Assembly: GCA_023548195.1 (NCBI GenBank)
Contig: JAJHZJ010000496.1
Location: 5,391,001-5,455,000 of the forward strand
Length of the DNA: 64,000 bases
Source: Bettongia penicillata ogilbyi
Taxonomy: Eukaryota > Chordata > Mammalia > Diprotodontia > Potoroidae
Direction of reading: 5' to 3'
The position numbers and the translations under genes were made by a program. Below are positions 33,582-44,735 of this stretch, in pieces (positions within the stretch are counted from its first letter, which is position 1; each line of letters starts with the position of its first letter). The notes beneath the pieces are model-generated. The model was not told where the DNA came from. It ran no database searches and saw only the letters and a program-made list of their open reading frames with translations.

Positions 33582-33962
33582 ATGCTATTACTTCATTGTC
33601 TATGGTGCCTTTTAGCAGGATGTGGTTTCCTTCCTTATCTCTTCTGATTAGATCTATTTTTCTTTTTCTTTGTCTGAGATTAGGATTGCTACACCTGCTT
33701 TTTTTTTTTTAATTTAGCTGGAGCATAATATATTCTGCTCCAGCCTTTTACCTTTACCCTGTGTGTATCCCTATTTCAAATGTGTTTCTTTTAAACAACA
33801 TATCATAGGATTATGGTTTTTCATCCGTTCTTCTACCTGCCTCTGTTTTATGGGAAAGTTCATCCCATTTACCTTCACAGTTAAGATTACTATCTATGTC
33901 TTTCTCTTCATCCTATTCCCTCTCCTAGTTTATACTTTTATTTCTCCTTTATCTCTTCCCCT
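32712..33962 (-). pseudogene. L1 ORF2 N-terminal (endonuclease) pseudogene
   Basis: ORF2p supplies endonuclease and reverse transcriptase. The minus-strand frame near 33895-33790 reads VKVNGMNFPIKQ then CCLKETHL, matching the L1 endonuclease N-terminus (the Asn of VNGMN, the Glu of ETHL). Near 33445 the text keeps the GDP(N)LP-type active-site region. Stops and indels occur throughout, and an expanded TA array at 33533-33578 destroys the frame. The reverse-transcriptase domain is absent. Confidence 0.8.
33533..33578. repeat. (TA)23 microsatellite inside L1 ORF2
   Basis: Lies exactly where L1 ORF2 normally has an ATATATGCACC stretch. The flanking TGCACCAAGTGATAT on the minus strand is retained. 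Confidence 0.97.
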
Positions 33963-34329
33963 CCTAGAAAGAGTTTCACTTTTGATGACTGATTCCCTCA
34001 ATCTTCCCTCCATCTATCAGCCCCCCTCCCTTTTCTTTCCTTTTTTTCTTACTACTTCTTCCTTCCCTTCTAACTACCCCTTCCCTTTTTCCCCTTTCCC
34101 CTCCTACTGCCTATAATACAAGTTATATTTCTATACTTAACTGAGAATGTTATTTCCTCCTTTAACCAAATCCAATGAGAGTGGAACTCAAACAATACTC
34201 ATCTCCCTCCCTTCTTTTCCTCTACTATAATATATTTTTCTGCCTCTTTATGTGATGTAATTTATCCTTTCTTTCTATTGAATTCTGGCCTTTTCATAAA
34301 GGAGATCTAGAAATCCCTCATATCATTGA

Positions 34330-35267
34330 ATGTCCATCTCCTTGCCTTAAAGATTATGACCAGTTTTTCTGGGTAGTTGATCCTTAGTTTTAGTCCAAGC
34401 TCCTTTGCCTTACGGAATATTATAACCTAATCCCTCTGACTTTTTAATGTAGGAGCTGCAAGTTCCTATGTGATCCTGACTGTAGTTCCTCAATATTTGA
34501 ATTGTTTCTTTCTAGCTCTTGAAGTATTATCTCCTTGAGCTGATAATTCAGGAATTTGGCAGCAATATTCCTTGGTGGTTTCAATTTGGAGCCACTTTCA
34601 GGAGGTAATTGGTGGATTGCTTGGATGACTATTTTGCCCTGTGGATCAAGGACCTTAGGGCAGTTTTCCTGGATAATTTCCTGGAAGATATTGTCCAGGC
34701 TCTTTTTTTCTCATCGTGGATTTCTGGTAGACCTATAAATCTTAGATTTTCTCTCCTGGATCTATTTTGCAGGTAAGTTGTCTTTCCAATGAGATATTTA
34801 CATTTTTTTCTATTTTTTCATTCATAAGATTTGTTTGACTGATTTTTGATGCCTATAGAGTCATTAATTTCTGCTTGACCAATTTTAATTTTTAACAAAT
34901 TGTTTTCTTCAATTAGCTTTTCCTTTTTTAAAGAGTTGTTTCTTCAGTTAGGTTTTTTTAAGGAGATGAATGCATTTTTAAAATTATTGGTCAATTTTTC
35001 TTCTATCTCTTTAATTTGACTTTTAAAATCCTTCTTGAGCTCTTCCAAGAATGCTCTTTGGGTTTGAGACCAGTTCATATTCCCTTTTGAGGTTTCAGAT
35101 ATGAGTACAGTGCTGATGCCATCTTCTTCTGAATTCGTAGTTTGTTCTTCCCTGCCCCAGTAATAATACTCTATGGTCTTTGGTTTTCTAATTTGCTTCT
35201 GGCCCATGATGATTGCCTTTTTCCTGGCTTTTAAAATGGATCTCTGCTTCTGGGTCCCAGGGGGCAC
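34330..35267 (-). pseudogene. L1 ORF1p pseudogene
   Basis: The start ATG at 35267 opens MPPGTQKQRSILKARKK. 107 codons stay open, ending in a coiled-coil start (FLEELKKDFKSQIKEIEEKL). It then stops at 34944. Downstream, remnants of the RNA-binding part remain (GLPEIHDEKK near 34730; the region around 34600-34500 is broken by stops). The start agrees with the other L1 at 51976 (MPQKQRSTFKVRKK). Confidence 0.85.
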
Positions 35268-36262
35268 TGTCCCATGTTTCTTGTGCTGGGAGCTAAGAGT
35301 CCTGGTTACTGACTTTGTATTCTGCGGCCTCTGGTTCTTTCAGCTACAAGCTATATAATGCAGCAGCTTATCTGGTGATATGCTGGCTGATGTGTGCGAA
35401 GGCTGAGGCCAGGGTTACACTTAAGCTCATGGTGTGAGGTGTGGGGGGAGGCTTAGTCTGGCAACTGCAAGTCTCCTCCTCCCTTCAGGCTGGACTCACC
35501 TTATCTGCACTAGTGTCTGCCCAATTCCTTTGACTCTGCTAAGGCATGCCTTGGGTCCTGGTGTTGGCACTTACCAGCTCCATGCCACTGGGGGTCAGCA
35601 TCTCCTGCTGGTCCCCTCAGGTAGGGCTTGCTGGGATGTTTCTAGTTTGGCACTGGTCCTCTTTAGCCACAGCAAGAGGGACCCTTCCCAGTGCTCTCCC
35701 TAGCCTCTGGGTCTAAAAGACTATTTACTCCTTTTGCTGGCTCCACTATTCTGGGATTTTTCCTGGGGCAATATTCTCTGGGTTTTTCAAGTTAGTCAGG
35801 GATGGTGAGAACACTTACAGTTTATTCCACCATCTTGGCTCCCAGAAGTTCAAGTAGGTGACTTTCAAACTTTTAGTCTGTGGGCTGCTAGCCCCAGGAG
35901 TAGCTGCTGCAACTGTCTTGGGCCCTGTGCTTCTCTCTCACCCAGTTCTGCTGGACTCCCATCTTGTGCTGAGAAGTTTGGGAATCCCAGCTATCTGTGG
36001 AGATTCAGCCTTCCTGAGGCCATTCCTGCTCCACTATGACAGCAACTGTGCTGGTGCCTCTGCTCTGCCCCAGCCTAGGTGTAACAGATCCTTCCCATTG
36101 ACCTTCCAGGCTGTCCTGGGCCAGATATCTGCCACACTCTGTCTCCCAGTGGATTCTGTGACTCTAAAATTCATTCAGATTCACTTCTTAGAAGTATCCG
36201 AGGGAATCTGTGGATGAGTACAGATGGGTCCCTGCTTTCACTCAGCCATCTTGGCCCCACCT
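35268..36262 (-). promoter_or_regulatory. L1 5' UTR with two CCAAGATGG boxes
   Basis: About 1 kb, more GC-rich than its surroundings. CCAAGATGG occurs at 36246-36254 (near the 5' end) and again at 35830-35838, 416 bases apart. The same arrangement is seen at 50975-51975, where the upstream box is lost. YY1 binding and promoter activity are inferred from the L1 family. Frames of 89, 119 and 87 codons on the plus strand are not genes. Confidence 0.65.
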
Positions 36263-36342
36263 CATCCTGAAATTTTTTACCACAGATAATTTGAGGGCAG
36301 TAGTCACTGCCTTTTTTTTTCTTCTGATACTCAGAAAGTTTT

Positions 36343-36565
36343 CAATGGATACAGTGCTGGGCCTGGAGTCAGAAAGACTCATCTCTCTGAGTTCAAATAT
36401 GGCCTCACTACCTCTGAAATTCTGGGCAAGTCACTTAACCCTGTTTGCCTCAGTTTCCTCATATGTAAAATGAGCTAGAGAAGGATATTGCAAATCACTC
36501 CAACATCTTCACCAAGAAAGCCTTATAGATGAGATCTGAGTCAAGGACTAAACAACGACCACAAT
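36343..36565 (+). repeat. MIR/CORE-type SINE
   Basis: GTTCAAATATGGCCTC, TGGGCAAGTCACTTAACCCT, TTGCCTCAGTTTCCTCATAT, ATGAGCTAGAGAAGGATATT. Confidence 0.88.
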
Positions 36566-37385
36566 AACAACTGAGAAAGCTTTACAATATATTTAAAAGA
36601 ACTCTATTAATGAAACTCCCAGAGCCACAGGGAAAGATGATGTGACTCTGAAAGACAAGACTTAAACTAGGAGCTTGTTTTAGGTCACCTCTGGAGATGC
36701 CTCAAAGTTACTAGGTGGGGAAATAGCATCTTTCTTTGAAATATCTCAAGATATTGACTAACTATATACATTGAGTTCATGTTCTCTCTTCTGGGAATTC
36801 AAGATGCTTAGGGGAAATGTTTATTTTTATATTTATTAAAAGTCTAACCAATTCCCCTTTTCCCCCCAGTGGCCCTTGAGACCCAGAGCATGTATCTCAA
36901 AGTAATATGAATGATGGTAACATAAACTTGCAAAGTATCATACTAAATTATTCTAAATGCACAATCCAAATCTAGCCACTTGAGTAGGACAGGCTGAAAA
37001 TATGTTTCTGTGCTTGTACTGAAGGTCAACAGATGCTGATTTTATTGGAACAGAGAGGAAATGAAAAACCCAAAAATGTCAGCCTACCATCCAAATTGAT
37101 ATCCAGTTCCTTAAAGTTCCAAGTCTTGGCTGATCCCTCTTGCCTTGAGGATACTGCATCTCTGTGACAGCCAAGCAGTCATTCTTTAACTTGATTCAGT
37201 GGGACAAGAAAAAAAACCGAGATATTAATTTAATACAGGGTAGAGCAAAATAATCAATTGATGGTCTGAATTTTTCAATTTTTGATCAGTATCTCAGTGA
37301 AAGGGGCAATATTTTCATCAACCTAAATCCAAACCATTTTCATATTTGTAATTAAAATAAAGATACTAGAATCAAAAAATTTAGA
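36566..37385. other. No recognised feature
   Basis: Unique-looking sequence. Confidence 0.45.
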
Positions 37386-37389
37386 CATT

Positions 37390-37785
37390 AGGAGATACTT
37401 GTTAGTGGCCATCTGGTCACTTTTACCACTACTTGAATCCCTATCACATCTTATTGTACTAATCAATGGTTGTCAAGTTTTTGCCTGAAAGCTCAGCTGA
37501 GAGGGGAAACCCATTACCTCCCAAATCAACCCATTCTACTTTAGGATATATCTCATTGTTAAGAATTTTTTTTTGCTGTTTATCAAACCTAAATTCAGAT
37601 CCCTGAATCTTATAGCCACTCTTTCAAATTCTGGGATCAAAATTGAATAAAACTAATCCCTCTGCCATAGGAAAAACCAAATAATTGAAGACAGCTATCA
37701 TATGTTAGCATCTCCTTAGTCACCTCTTCTACAAGACAGACATATTCAAATCCTTCAATTAGTTCTCATGCCAGATTGCATCAGA
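37390..37785 (-). repeat. CR1/L3-clade LINE 3' end, long copy
   Basis: Antisense order: GTTAGTGGCCATCTGGTCAC, GGGGAAACCCATTACCTCCC, ATATCTCATTGTTAAGAATT, AGACAGCTATCATATGTTAG, TCCTTCAATTAGTTCTCATG. Confidence 0.75.
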
Positions 37786-38540
37786 AGGCAGCTGGTAAAT
37801 ATCTTGGAAAACAAAGAAATAAGAATTCTTCATATTTGGTATGCAATGAAAAGCAGGAAGCATCCTGAATTATCTCTAAAATAACCTCCTAAGTAGGTGG
37901 ACCTTCAATGGGGAAAATTTCGTGGAACAGATTTCATTAGAAAAAAAATCTAAATTCAAGTATATAGTTATAATCTACTACTTCATTGGAATGTAATTCA
38001 ATGAAACTATGATCCTATCCTTCTACTTGTAACTTTTTGGTAGTTCATGGAACATAGTATATGAGATCTTGCTTTCTTTGACGTTTTAATATAATATTTT
38101 CCTGGCTGCCCCTTTATCAATGTACTTAAATGTAATCATTTTGTAGGAACTTTGCTAAAGGATTTCTGCAAATATATCCAAACTGATGTGGGTTAGAGTG
38201 ACGGATAAATTTCATGCATGTTACTAAATATGAATTGATATACTTACTCCAAATCCCAGATTGAGTGAGAAATAACAAGGGCAGGATTAGATAATGTTGT
38301 GAATTTTTGTCTTAAATAATAATATACCATGGACTTATTATACCACATACTCTGATAGCTGCTAACATTAAAGAAGACCAAAAATGCAGTTCCTGTTCTC
38401 AATATCACTACACTTAAAAATTATGTTAATTTTTCCATATTTCCCAGTTTATGCCTCCATACACTCTGAGAACCATCCAATAACAATTAGAAAATGACAG
38501 GAAAAACAATTTAATAACCACCTAAAAACATACCCCCACT
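37786..38540. other. No recognised feature
   Basis: Unique AT-rich sequence. Confidence 0.45.
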
Positions 38541-38544
38541 TTAG

Positions 38545-38965
38545 CAAAAAGTTGAGCTGGTTGGATTTCTCATATTTCTTCCTTGGAGATGTGTTTGGTC
38601 ATTGTAATTTTCTAGCTATTCACTTCAATTGTTTTATTTTTTTTTCACTGACTTTATTTCATCATTGTATATATTGTTTTCCTGATGCTGTTTACTCCAC
38701 ATTACATCAGTTGCACTTTGCATCAGTTCATAAAAGTCTACCTCTGTTTCACATGGTTAAGCATAGGCATCATCATAGTCATCATGTCTTACAACACAGT
38801 AATACCCCTCCATATTCATATTCTGTAACTTATTTAGACATTCCCTAATGCCCATTTACTTTGTTTTCCATTCTTTGTAAGTATAAAAGCATTGATAAAA
38901 ATATTTTGCTGCATGTAGAGCTCATTTTGTCAAATACTTCTATCTTCTACACACACAAACAAGAA
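38545..38965 (-). mobile_element. L1 3' fragment, old
   Basis: Reverse L1 order with heavy divergence: CATCAGTTCATAAAAGTCTA, ACTTATTTAGACATTCCCTA, ATGCCCATTTACTTTG, AGCATTGATAAAAATATTTT. The last three correspond to the end of ORF2 (compare 52860-52930 on the plus strand). Confidence 0.6.
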
Positions 38966-39975
38966 AAAAAAGAAACAAACGTAAGCAAAATCTAACTATC
39001 CCTGCATTAAAACTGTAGGGGAAACAATATATGTATGTATGTATACACACATGTGTGTAACACAAATATTTTAAAATAGTATTATTAGATAGTATTAATA
39101 TTAAATTAAGTAAATATTTTAAATAGTATTATTATTATAATATTTGAGGTACCTAGTAATAAACAGAATATCCTCAAAGAAACATGGTTTAGATCCCCAA
39201 AAAATGAACTGGTTCCATGCCAAGAGAGGAACAAAGATAATAGCCTCCATGAATTTGGCATTGGTTTCCATGCAGTGTCAAGAGAATAGTAGAAGCCTAT
39301 CTCCTGACCCATTCCTGACCCCAGTATATTAGGTAGATTTGCAGGAGGGCACAAATGCAGGTCATACATGATAGACAGGCATGCATGGGGTATGATCTGC
39401 ATCAGGGAAGGAGTCACCATTTCACTGAGATCACAGATTTGTTGTAATACTGGAGTGGGGTTTTTAATCAGTATGACCCAGGTATGAATATGTAAAGCAA
39501 TATCTTTTTATAGATGGATAGGCTTATAGAAGACAAGCTATGCAAATAATTATATCCAGTACCTTTGGCCAGAAGATTCTGAATTGCAATTCTCATTTGA
39601 AAAGAAAAAAAGTGCCACAAGATTGAAGAAGTGACCTTTACAATGAAATAACATGCTTTAGCTCTCAGGTATTAGTCTAGTGGGCCTATCATTCTTGTCA
39701 GCCTTTAAGGTATATGCTTCATTCTGTGGTCCTGCTTCCATAATAATCTTATGGGCCCAGAAGGGAGATGGCCTTTCCTTACTGTGCTGTTGCTGTCGAA
39801 AATTGGAGTTCCTTTTGCCCAGACTGTCTTGTTGCTATCTTGTGTCATGTAATCAGAAGAAACATGGAATGAATTTTAGAAATGACTGTATTTTCATTGA
39901 CCAGTGCTTTCAAATGGCATCATTCTCTTGGCTAAATTATTTAGCTTCATTGTTTGGGAAGTGTGAAAGAAAATT
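38966..39975. other. No confidently recognised feature
   Basis: A short TATG/CACA run sits near 39027-39056. 39150-39450 has the texture of an old interspersed repeat but was not classified. Open frames of 104 and 141 codons lack domains. Confidence 0.35.
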
Positions 39976-39979
39976 AGGT

Positions 39980-40024
39980 TCTCTCTCTCTCTTTCTCTCC
40001 CTCTCCCTCTTTTTCTCCCTCTCT

Positions 40025-40055
<31 letters not shown>

Positions 40056-40095
40056 CCACTCCCTCTGTCCCTCCCTTTGTCCCTCCATCCCCTCT
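39980..40095. repeat. (CT)n pyrimidine tract
   Basis: CTCTCTCTCTCT runs mixed with CCCT units. It accounts for the Leu/Ser-rich end of a 141-codon frame. Confidence 0.97.
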
Positions 40096-40349
40096 ATTTT
40101 TCTAGCTAAAGTCAGTGTAGAAGTCTTTTTTAAAAAAAGCTCTTTCTAAGTAAAATCAAGCTTAGAAACATAAATACTTGACATCTTTACATTATTTGGC
40201 AATAGTTAACAACAACTGTATTAAGATTTGTATTTGGGTGGTCATATACAATCTGAATTGAGTGACACAAGAATGACTGTGTTGAATTGAATAGCAATGG
40301 TAGGAACACATGCCAAGAGAAGTCAGTTTTATTCATAACACTTTAAGAA

Positions 40350-40580
40350 GATAATGATAATTATGACAGCCACAGACATTTATTAAATGCTTTCTATATG
40401 TCAGACACTGTATGAAGCCCTGAGGATGCAAAGGCAAATGAAATACTGGCCCCGTCCTCAAGAACCTTTCATTCTATAAAGGAAAATGGCATGCACATGG
40501 ACAATTAAATGCAAATCCTATACAAAGTCATTTCCAAAATGGAGGGAACTTGTGATGAATGGGATGAGAATAGATTTCCT
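40350..40580 (+). repeat. L2-like tail
   Basis: ATTTATTAAATGCTTTCTAT, CAGACACTGTATGAAGCCCT, CCCGTCCTCAAGAACCTTTC. Confidence 0.75.
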
Positions 40581-40587
40581 ATAGATT

Positions 40588-40800
40588 TAGGGGTCCTTAA
40601 CCTGTGGTCTGTGAAGTGTGTGTGTGTGTGTGTATATATACACACATATATACCTATATAGAGAATGTATGTGTATGTATGTGTATATATAACTATTTCA
40701 AAATAATTGGCTTCTACTATAATCCTATATGTTTAAATTTTATGCATTTAAAAAATATTCTGAAGTATCCAAAGGTTTTACCAGACTGACAAAACAAGTT
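40588..40800 (+). mobile_element. DNA-transposon remnant, family C, with TG/TA array
   Basis: Starts GGGGTCCTTAACCTGTGGTC. A GTGTGTGTGTATATATACAC array (40617-40690) follows, then ATAATTGGCTTCTACTATAA, TTTTATGCATTTAAAAAATA and GTTTTACCAGACTGACAAA. Block order matches 19430-19790. The far end is missing; a CA array follows at 40806-40850. Confidence 0.55.
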
Positions 40801-40805
40801 CACAT

Positions 40806-40852
40806 GCACACGTACACACACACACACACACACACATGCATACACACATGCA
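40806..40852. repeat. CA microsatellite
   Basis: CACACACACACACACACA with CATGCA interruptions. Confidence 0.97.
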
Positions 40853-40869
40853 GACACCAGATTACCAAC

Positions 40870-41130
40870 ATCTACTGTGGAAGATTGTACATGAAATGAG
40901 CTTGAAAGGAAGGTAGAATGCTACCAAACACAGGTGAGAAGGGAGTATAACTCAGGCATTGGGGATAATGAGTAAAGACACACAAACTGGAAATGGAATA
41001 GCAAGCACTTCCACTGGACTAGAATGTGGGGTATTTGAAGAAGAGTGCAGTCACATACAATTAGCCTGAAGTGGGGTGGGAGGGGTGGAGCCAGACCACA
41101 AAGAGCTTTAAAAGTCTATCAAAGGGATGA
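40870..41130 (+). repeat. L2-like repeat, upstream part
   Basis: AGGCATTGGGGATAATGAGT, GTGGGAGGGGTGGAGCCAGA and CCACAAAGAGCTTTAAAAGT follow the order of long L2-like copies. Confidence 0.5.
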
Positions 41131-41364
41131 ACATTTTTTCTTTAACCTTAGAGGCAAGAAGGAGCTACAGGTGACCAAGAAAGTCAAAAGAATATTTTTG
41201 TCATATTTAATGAATATGAACTGATCTGTCCTTCCTGTATTTAGATAACCCAACTGGACCACTCTCAGCACTGAGTATAACTGACATATTCTCCCAAACC
41301 TCCACTGATGTGGACATGTCACTCCTTTCCTGCCCAGTGATCTCTGTGAGTGATGTGCCAAAGA

Positions 41365-41550
41365 GCACAGAGTTGGCAACCAGAGGAACTGGGTTTAGGT
41401 CCTAGCTCCATCACTTACTTTCTGTGTGGTGCACAAGTGAACAAGTCACTTATCTTCTTTTAGTCTGTTTCCTTATCTGAAAAGTGAAAGGGTTAGACAA
41501 GAGATCCCTTCTGGCTCAAATCTAAGAAACTGTAACATGGCATTGTCTTG
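41365..41550 (+). repeat. MIR SINE
   Basis: AGAGCACAGAGTTGGCAACC, CTAGCTCCATCACTTACTTT, TCCTTATCTGAAAAGTGAAA, AGAGATCCCTTCTGGCTC. Confidence 0.75.
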
Positions 41551-41574
41551 GTTCAGAAGATGGTTTTTAGAACC

Positions 41575-41830
41575 TTTGCTCATGAGAAGTTAGGAGGGAC
41601 CTGAGAGATCAAAGACAAACTCTACATTTCATAAGAATTTGCATGTAAGAATTCATCAGAGGATAAATCAAGTCTAAACACCTCACTTAGTAAATAAGGA
41701 AATCAAGAGAGTGAAAGGAGAGATGACTTACTGAAGTCATGAGAGGAATAGTAAACAGAACCAGCATTGGAACCCAGGTCCTGTGAAGCCAAATCGTTGA
41801 TCTTGCCATTACACTACACTGCCTCCTGAT
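41575..41830 (-). repeat. MIR SINE
   Basis: CATTGGAACCCAGGTCCTGT and TTGCCATTACACTACACTGC are well kept. The upstream half is diverged (AGTAAATAAGGAAATCAAGA). Confidence 0.7.
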
Positions 41831-41839
41831 ACAGGCATC

Positions 41840-42260
41840 ATTCAATGAATCAAGAAGCCTTGATTAAGCTCTTATTATATTCCAGGTACCACGCTAGACT
41901 ATGGGGACGCAAGTGCAAAGAATGAAACGATTCCTGCTCTCAAGGCACTTACGTTCTAAGGGTGGAGACAAGTACTTAACATGAAAATTGTCCAAATAAA
42001 TATGAACTTAAAATGCACATTTATACAAAGATTCAATACAAAGTAGTTGAGAGAAACAGGAAAGGCTTCATGTAGAAAATTGTGCTTGAACTGTCCTGAA
42101 AAAAAGAGAAGCGTATAAGTTAGAGGTGAGGAGGGTATTACAAGAATGACGAGCAGCCATTGCAAATGCTTAGAAAAGAGGAGTGTCGTGTGCAAGGGGC
42201 AGAGAACCATAAGACAATGATTGTCTCAAGGTCTGTAGAAGTGTGTAGGATTGTTTGGCC
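41840..42260 (+). repeat. L2-like tail, long version
   Basis: GATTAAGCTCTTATTATATT, CCAGGTACCACGCTAGACTA, CTGCTCTCAAGGCACTTACG, GGAAAGGCTTCATGTAGAAA. Confidence 0.75.
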
Positions 42261-42284
42261 ATATACTTTAAATATGTCTAGGCT

Positions 42285-42508
42285 GTCATCATCTTCTTCC
42301 TCTTCCTCCTTTTTCTCCTCTTTCTTTTCCTTATTTTCTTCGTCTTTTGTCTCCTTTTCCTTTTCTTTCTATGCCCTTCTTCCTCTCCCTTCTCTTTTTC
42401 CCCTTTCTCCTCCTCCTCCTCTTCCTCCTCACCTTCTCCTTTCTTTTCCTCCCCTCTTTTTTCTCCTTCCACTTCTTCCTTCCTCTCCTTCTCCACACTT
42501 CCACCCAT
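42285..42508. repeat. Long polypyrimidine tract (TTCC/TCC-rich)
   Basis: About 220 bases that are almost all C/T on the plus strand. Glu/Lys-rich and Pro/Phe/Ser-rich open frames over it (95, 119, 63 codons) are composition artefacts. Confidence 0.95.
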
Positions 42509-42812
42509 TGCCCTTATAACTTTGTCAGCCAGTTTTAAAGTCCCAAGCCCCTGCAGGTTCATCATCCAAGTTGCTTAATGATGTCCTGATGTCACAATAG
42601 AACACCTGATGGGGGTGATTATTCTGAGGCAATTGTCAAATGTAACTCCTTATAAACTAAGTTTCCAAATCCCAGCTGTTGACCCATTGGGCCAACATTG
42701 AGTCCAGTGAAACTGTGCCACCTATATGCCATGCTCATAGTATTATGACCATTATGACTCTGATGGGCATTTTTGACTCGTTAGCTCATACTGAGAATTA
42801 TTTAAGCTGATG
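42509..42812. other. No recognised feature
   Basis: Unique-looking sequence between the pyrimidine tract and the LINE fragment. Confidence 0.45.
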
Positions 42813-42814
42813 TC

Positions 42815-43295
42815 TATTTTTTTAATTTATCCTGTCCTTTGTCCTGTCAGACATAGCCTGAAGTACTCTGTGCAATTTTAGATGCCCCAGAAGAAACACT
42901 GATGAGTTGAAGTATGTCCACAGAAGGTCAACAATGTCCTTCAGCTCATACAATTTGAGCATGGGGACTTGTTTTGCTTTTAGAAGAAAAGATTCAGGGG
43001 GAATATGAGATCTATCTTCATGTTTTTGAAGCACTATCTGTGGGGATGGGGATAAACTCATTCTTCATGGACCCTACTGGTGTAACTAGGAAAAATGAGT
43101 GGAAATAGCAGCGAAATAATTAAGGCTTGATATGGTGGTGGGGAACCCACCAACTTAACAGTGCTATCATGAAATAGAAAGGGTTGCATCAGGAGACAAG
43201 GGGTTCTTCCTCATGGGAGGTTCTTAAGCAGAAGCTAAGTGAGTCCCTTTCAAGAATGGTATAGAAGGGAGGTTTCATTAAGTATGGAGAGTACG
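42815..43295 (+). repeat. CR1/L3-clade LINE 3' end, sense
   Basis: CATAGCCTGAAGTACTCTGT, GTCCACAGAAGGTCAACAAT, AAGATTCAGGGGGAATATGA, TTCTTAAGCAGAAGCTAAGT. This is the sense counterpart of the 37390 copy. Confidence 0.75.
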
Positions 43296-43514
43296 CTTGT
43301 CCCTTTCAACTGCAAGGTGCTATTATACTATGATATTAGCTCCTCTGAGTTTCTTGCTTTACTTCAGGACTCTTTACTCAGAGTCAAAGAGCAGGATGAG
43401 AGTATGCCATAAATCAGATGCAAAAAATGAAATGTTCATGTCACACATCACCTACCAACTGCTAATGGTAACTACTTTGTAGTTAATGACTTTTTTATTT
43501 TCTTCATATTTATT

Positions 43515-43615
43515 TAGCACTTCCTTGAGTCTTGGTTTCCTCATTTGTGAAAGGAAGAGGTTGGATGAGGTGACCTTTGAGGTCCCTACCAGTCCTTCGT
43601 CTATGATCCCTGCTG
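43515..43615 (+). repeat. MIR-related SINE tail
   Basis: TCTTGGTTTCCTCATTTGTG, AAAGGAAGAGGTTGGATGAG, CCTTTGAGGTCCCTACCAGT. Confidence 0.65.
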
Positions 43616-44240
43616 TGCATCTATGGTGCCATGAACTTGTCTTCCCTCATTAAAATTTATAATCTTTGTATATCCTATATCAGATCTCACAGCATTTGAG
43701 GGAGGGAAGAAAATTTAGAACTCAGAATCTTATAGAAGTGAATGTTGAGAAGAAAAAAAGTAAATAAAATTTGAAAAAAGAAAATACCACAAAAATTACA
43801 CTCCTTGAAATTCTGGATTGTTTCATTTCTTATCTTTGCATCTCAAGCAAATTCAGTGCCTGTCTTCTATTTGGTGTTTATTAATGTTTGATGATTCATC
43901 AATTGTTGCTTTCATCTACGATCTCATTGATATGGGTGTTCTCTCTCCAGCAATGCAGATTTCAGCCCATCTTTCCTGCACATTTTATGCTACTTCTGTC
44001 TATGTCTTCCCATAAATATACAACAGTGCTATGAAGGGGGAAGGTAGGGGCTCTTAAGCTCTCTTATCATTTTCTGGGTACCAATGGAAATCTAGTAAAT
44101 AGCCGTTGACAAAGCCTCTCTCTAGCTTCATGAATAGTCCATATTTTCTTGGAAAGAACATGGTTTGCTAATAAGTTTTCCAAAAGAATATCGATAAATA
44201 TTCCCAAAGGTCTGAATAAAAATATCATGACAAAGTTATG
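43616..44240. other. No recognised feature
   Basis: Unique-looking AT-rich sequence. Confidence 0.45.
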
Positions 44241-44242
44241 TT

Positions 44243-44482
44243 CAGCATCACCTGGGTGGGACATTGGATGGAGCACTAAGCCTGGCATTCACAGAAGCTG
44301 AGTTTAAATATAACCTCAAACATTTAAAATCTGTGTGACTTAACCACTGGCTCCCTCAGTTTCTTCATCTGAAAAAAACAGGGATAATAGCAGCACCTAA
44401 ATTCCAGGGTTATTGTGAGGAAAAATGGAATGATATTTGCTAAGGGTTTTGCAATTTGCAAAGTACTACATAAATGCTATAT
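44243..44482 (+). repeat. MIR/CORE-type SINE
   Basis: CACCTGGGTGGGACATTGGA, CTCCCTCAGTTTCTTCATCT, GGGATAATAGCAGCACCTAA, GGGTTATTGTGAGGAAAAAT, AAAGTACTACATAAATGCTA. Confidence 0.85.
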
Positions 44483-44735
44483 ATTTAATCACATTTTTGT
44501 ATACATTCTTCAACAAAACTGGCTATTTCTGCTGGAAATATGGAACTAAATTTCACTGTGGTGAATTGTGTTCATTGCCAATAACACTATTGATTTTCCA
44601 TGTTCTTCTCCCTTCAACCAGAAAAAAATAGCTTGAAATCCATAGGGAATGAAAACTAAATAGTCCTTAACATGAGAGTCTGTGTCCCATCGCATCTCTC
44701 TTGTAGGTTAAAATCATTCAACAATCGCTAATCAC

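Larger units (their letters stand above)
32712..36262 (-). mobile_element. L1, 5' portion (5' UTR, ORF1, start of ORF2), 3' end missing
   Basis: On the minus strand: 5' UTR (36262-35268), ORF1 relic, purine-rich inter-ORF spacer (about 34320-33960), ORF2 endonuclease region, and a little of what follows, ending at about 32712 beside an AC microsatellite. L1 insertions normally keep the 3' end and lose the 5' end, so this is the reverse of the usual pattern. A later deletion, or an inverted 5' segment whose partner is gone, could explain it. Confidence 0.8.

Noticed and set aside
33763..34116. 117-codon plus-strand frame with hydrophobic stretches
   Set aside because: It is antisense to the L1 inter-ORF spacer and ORF2 start.
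35434..36473. Plus-strand frames of 89, 119 and 87 codons
   Set aside because: They are antisense to the GC-richer L1 5' UTR and are not conserved as coding in the homologous 5' UTR at 50975-51975.
39680..40105. 141-codon plus-strand frame
   Set aside because: Its second half is translated CT microsatellite, and the first half has no domain or splice support.
42160..42565. 119- and 95-codon frames rich in Pro/Ser/Phe or Glu/Lys
   Set aside because: Both are direct translations of the polypyrimidine tract.
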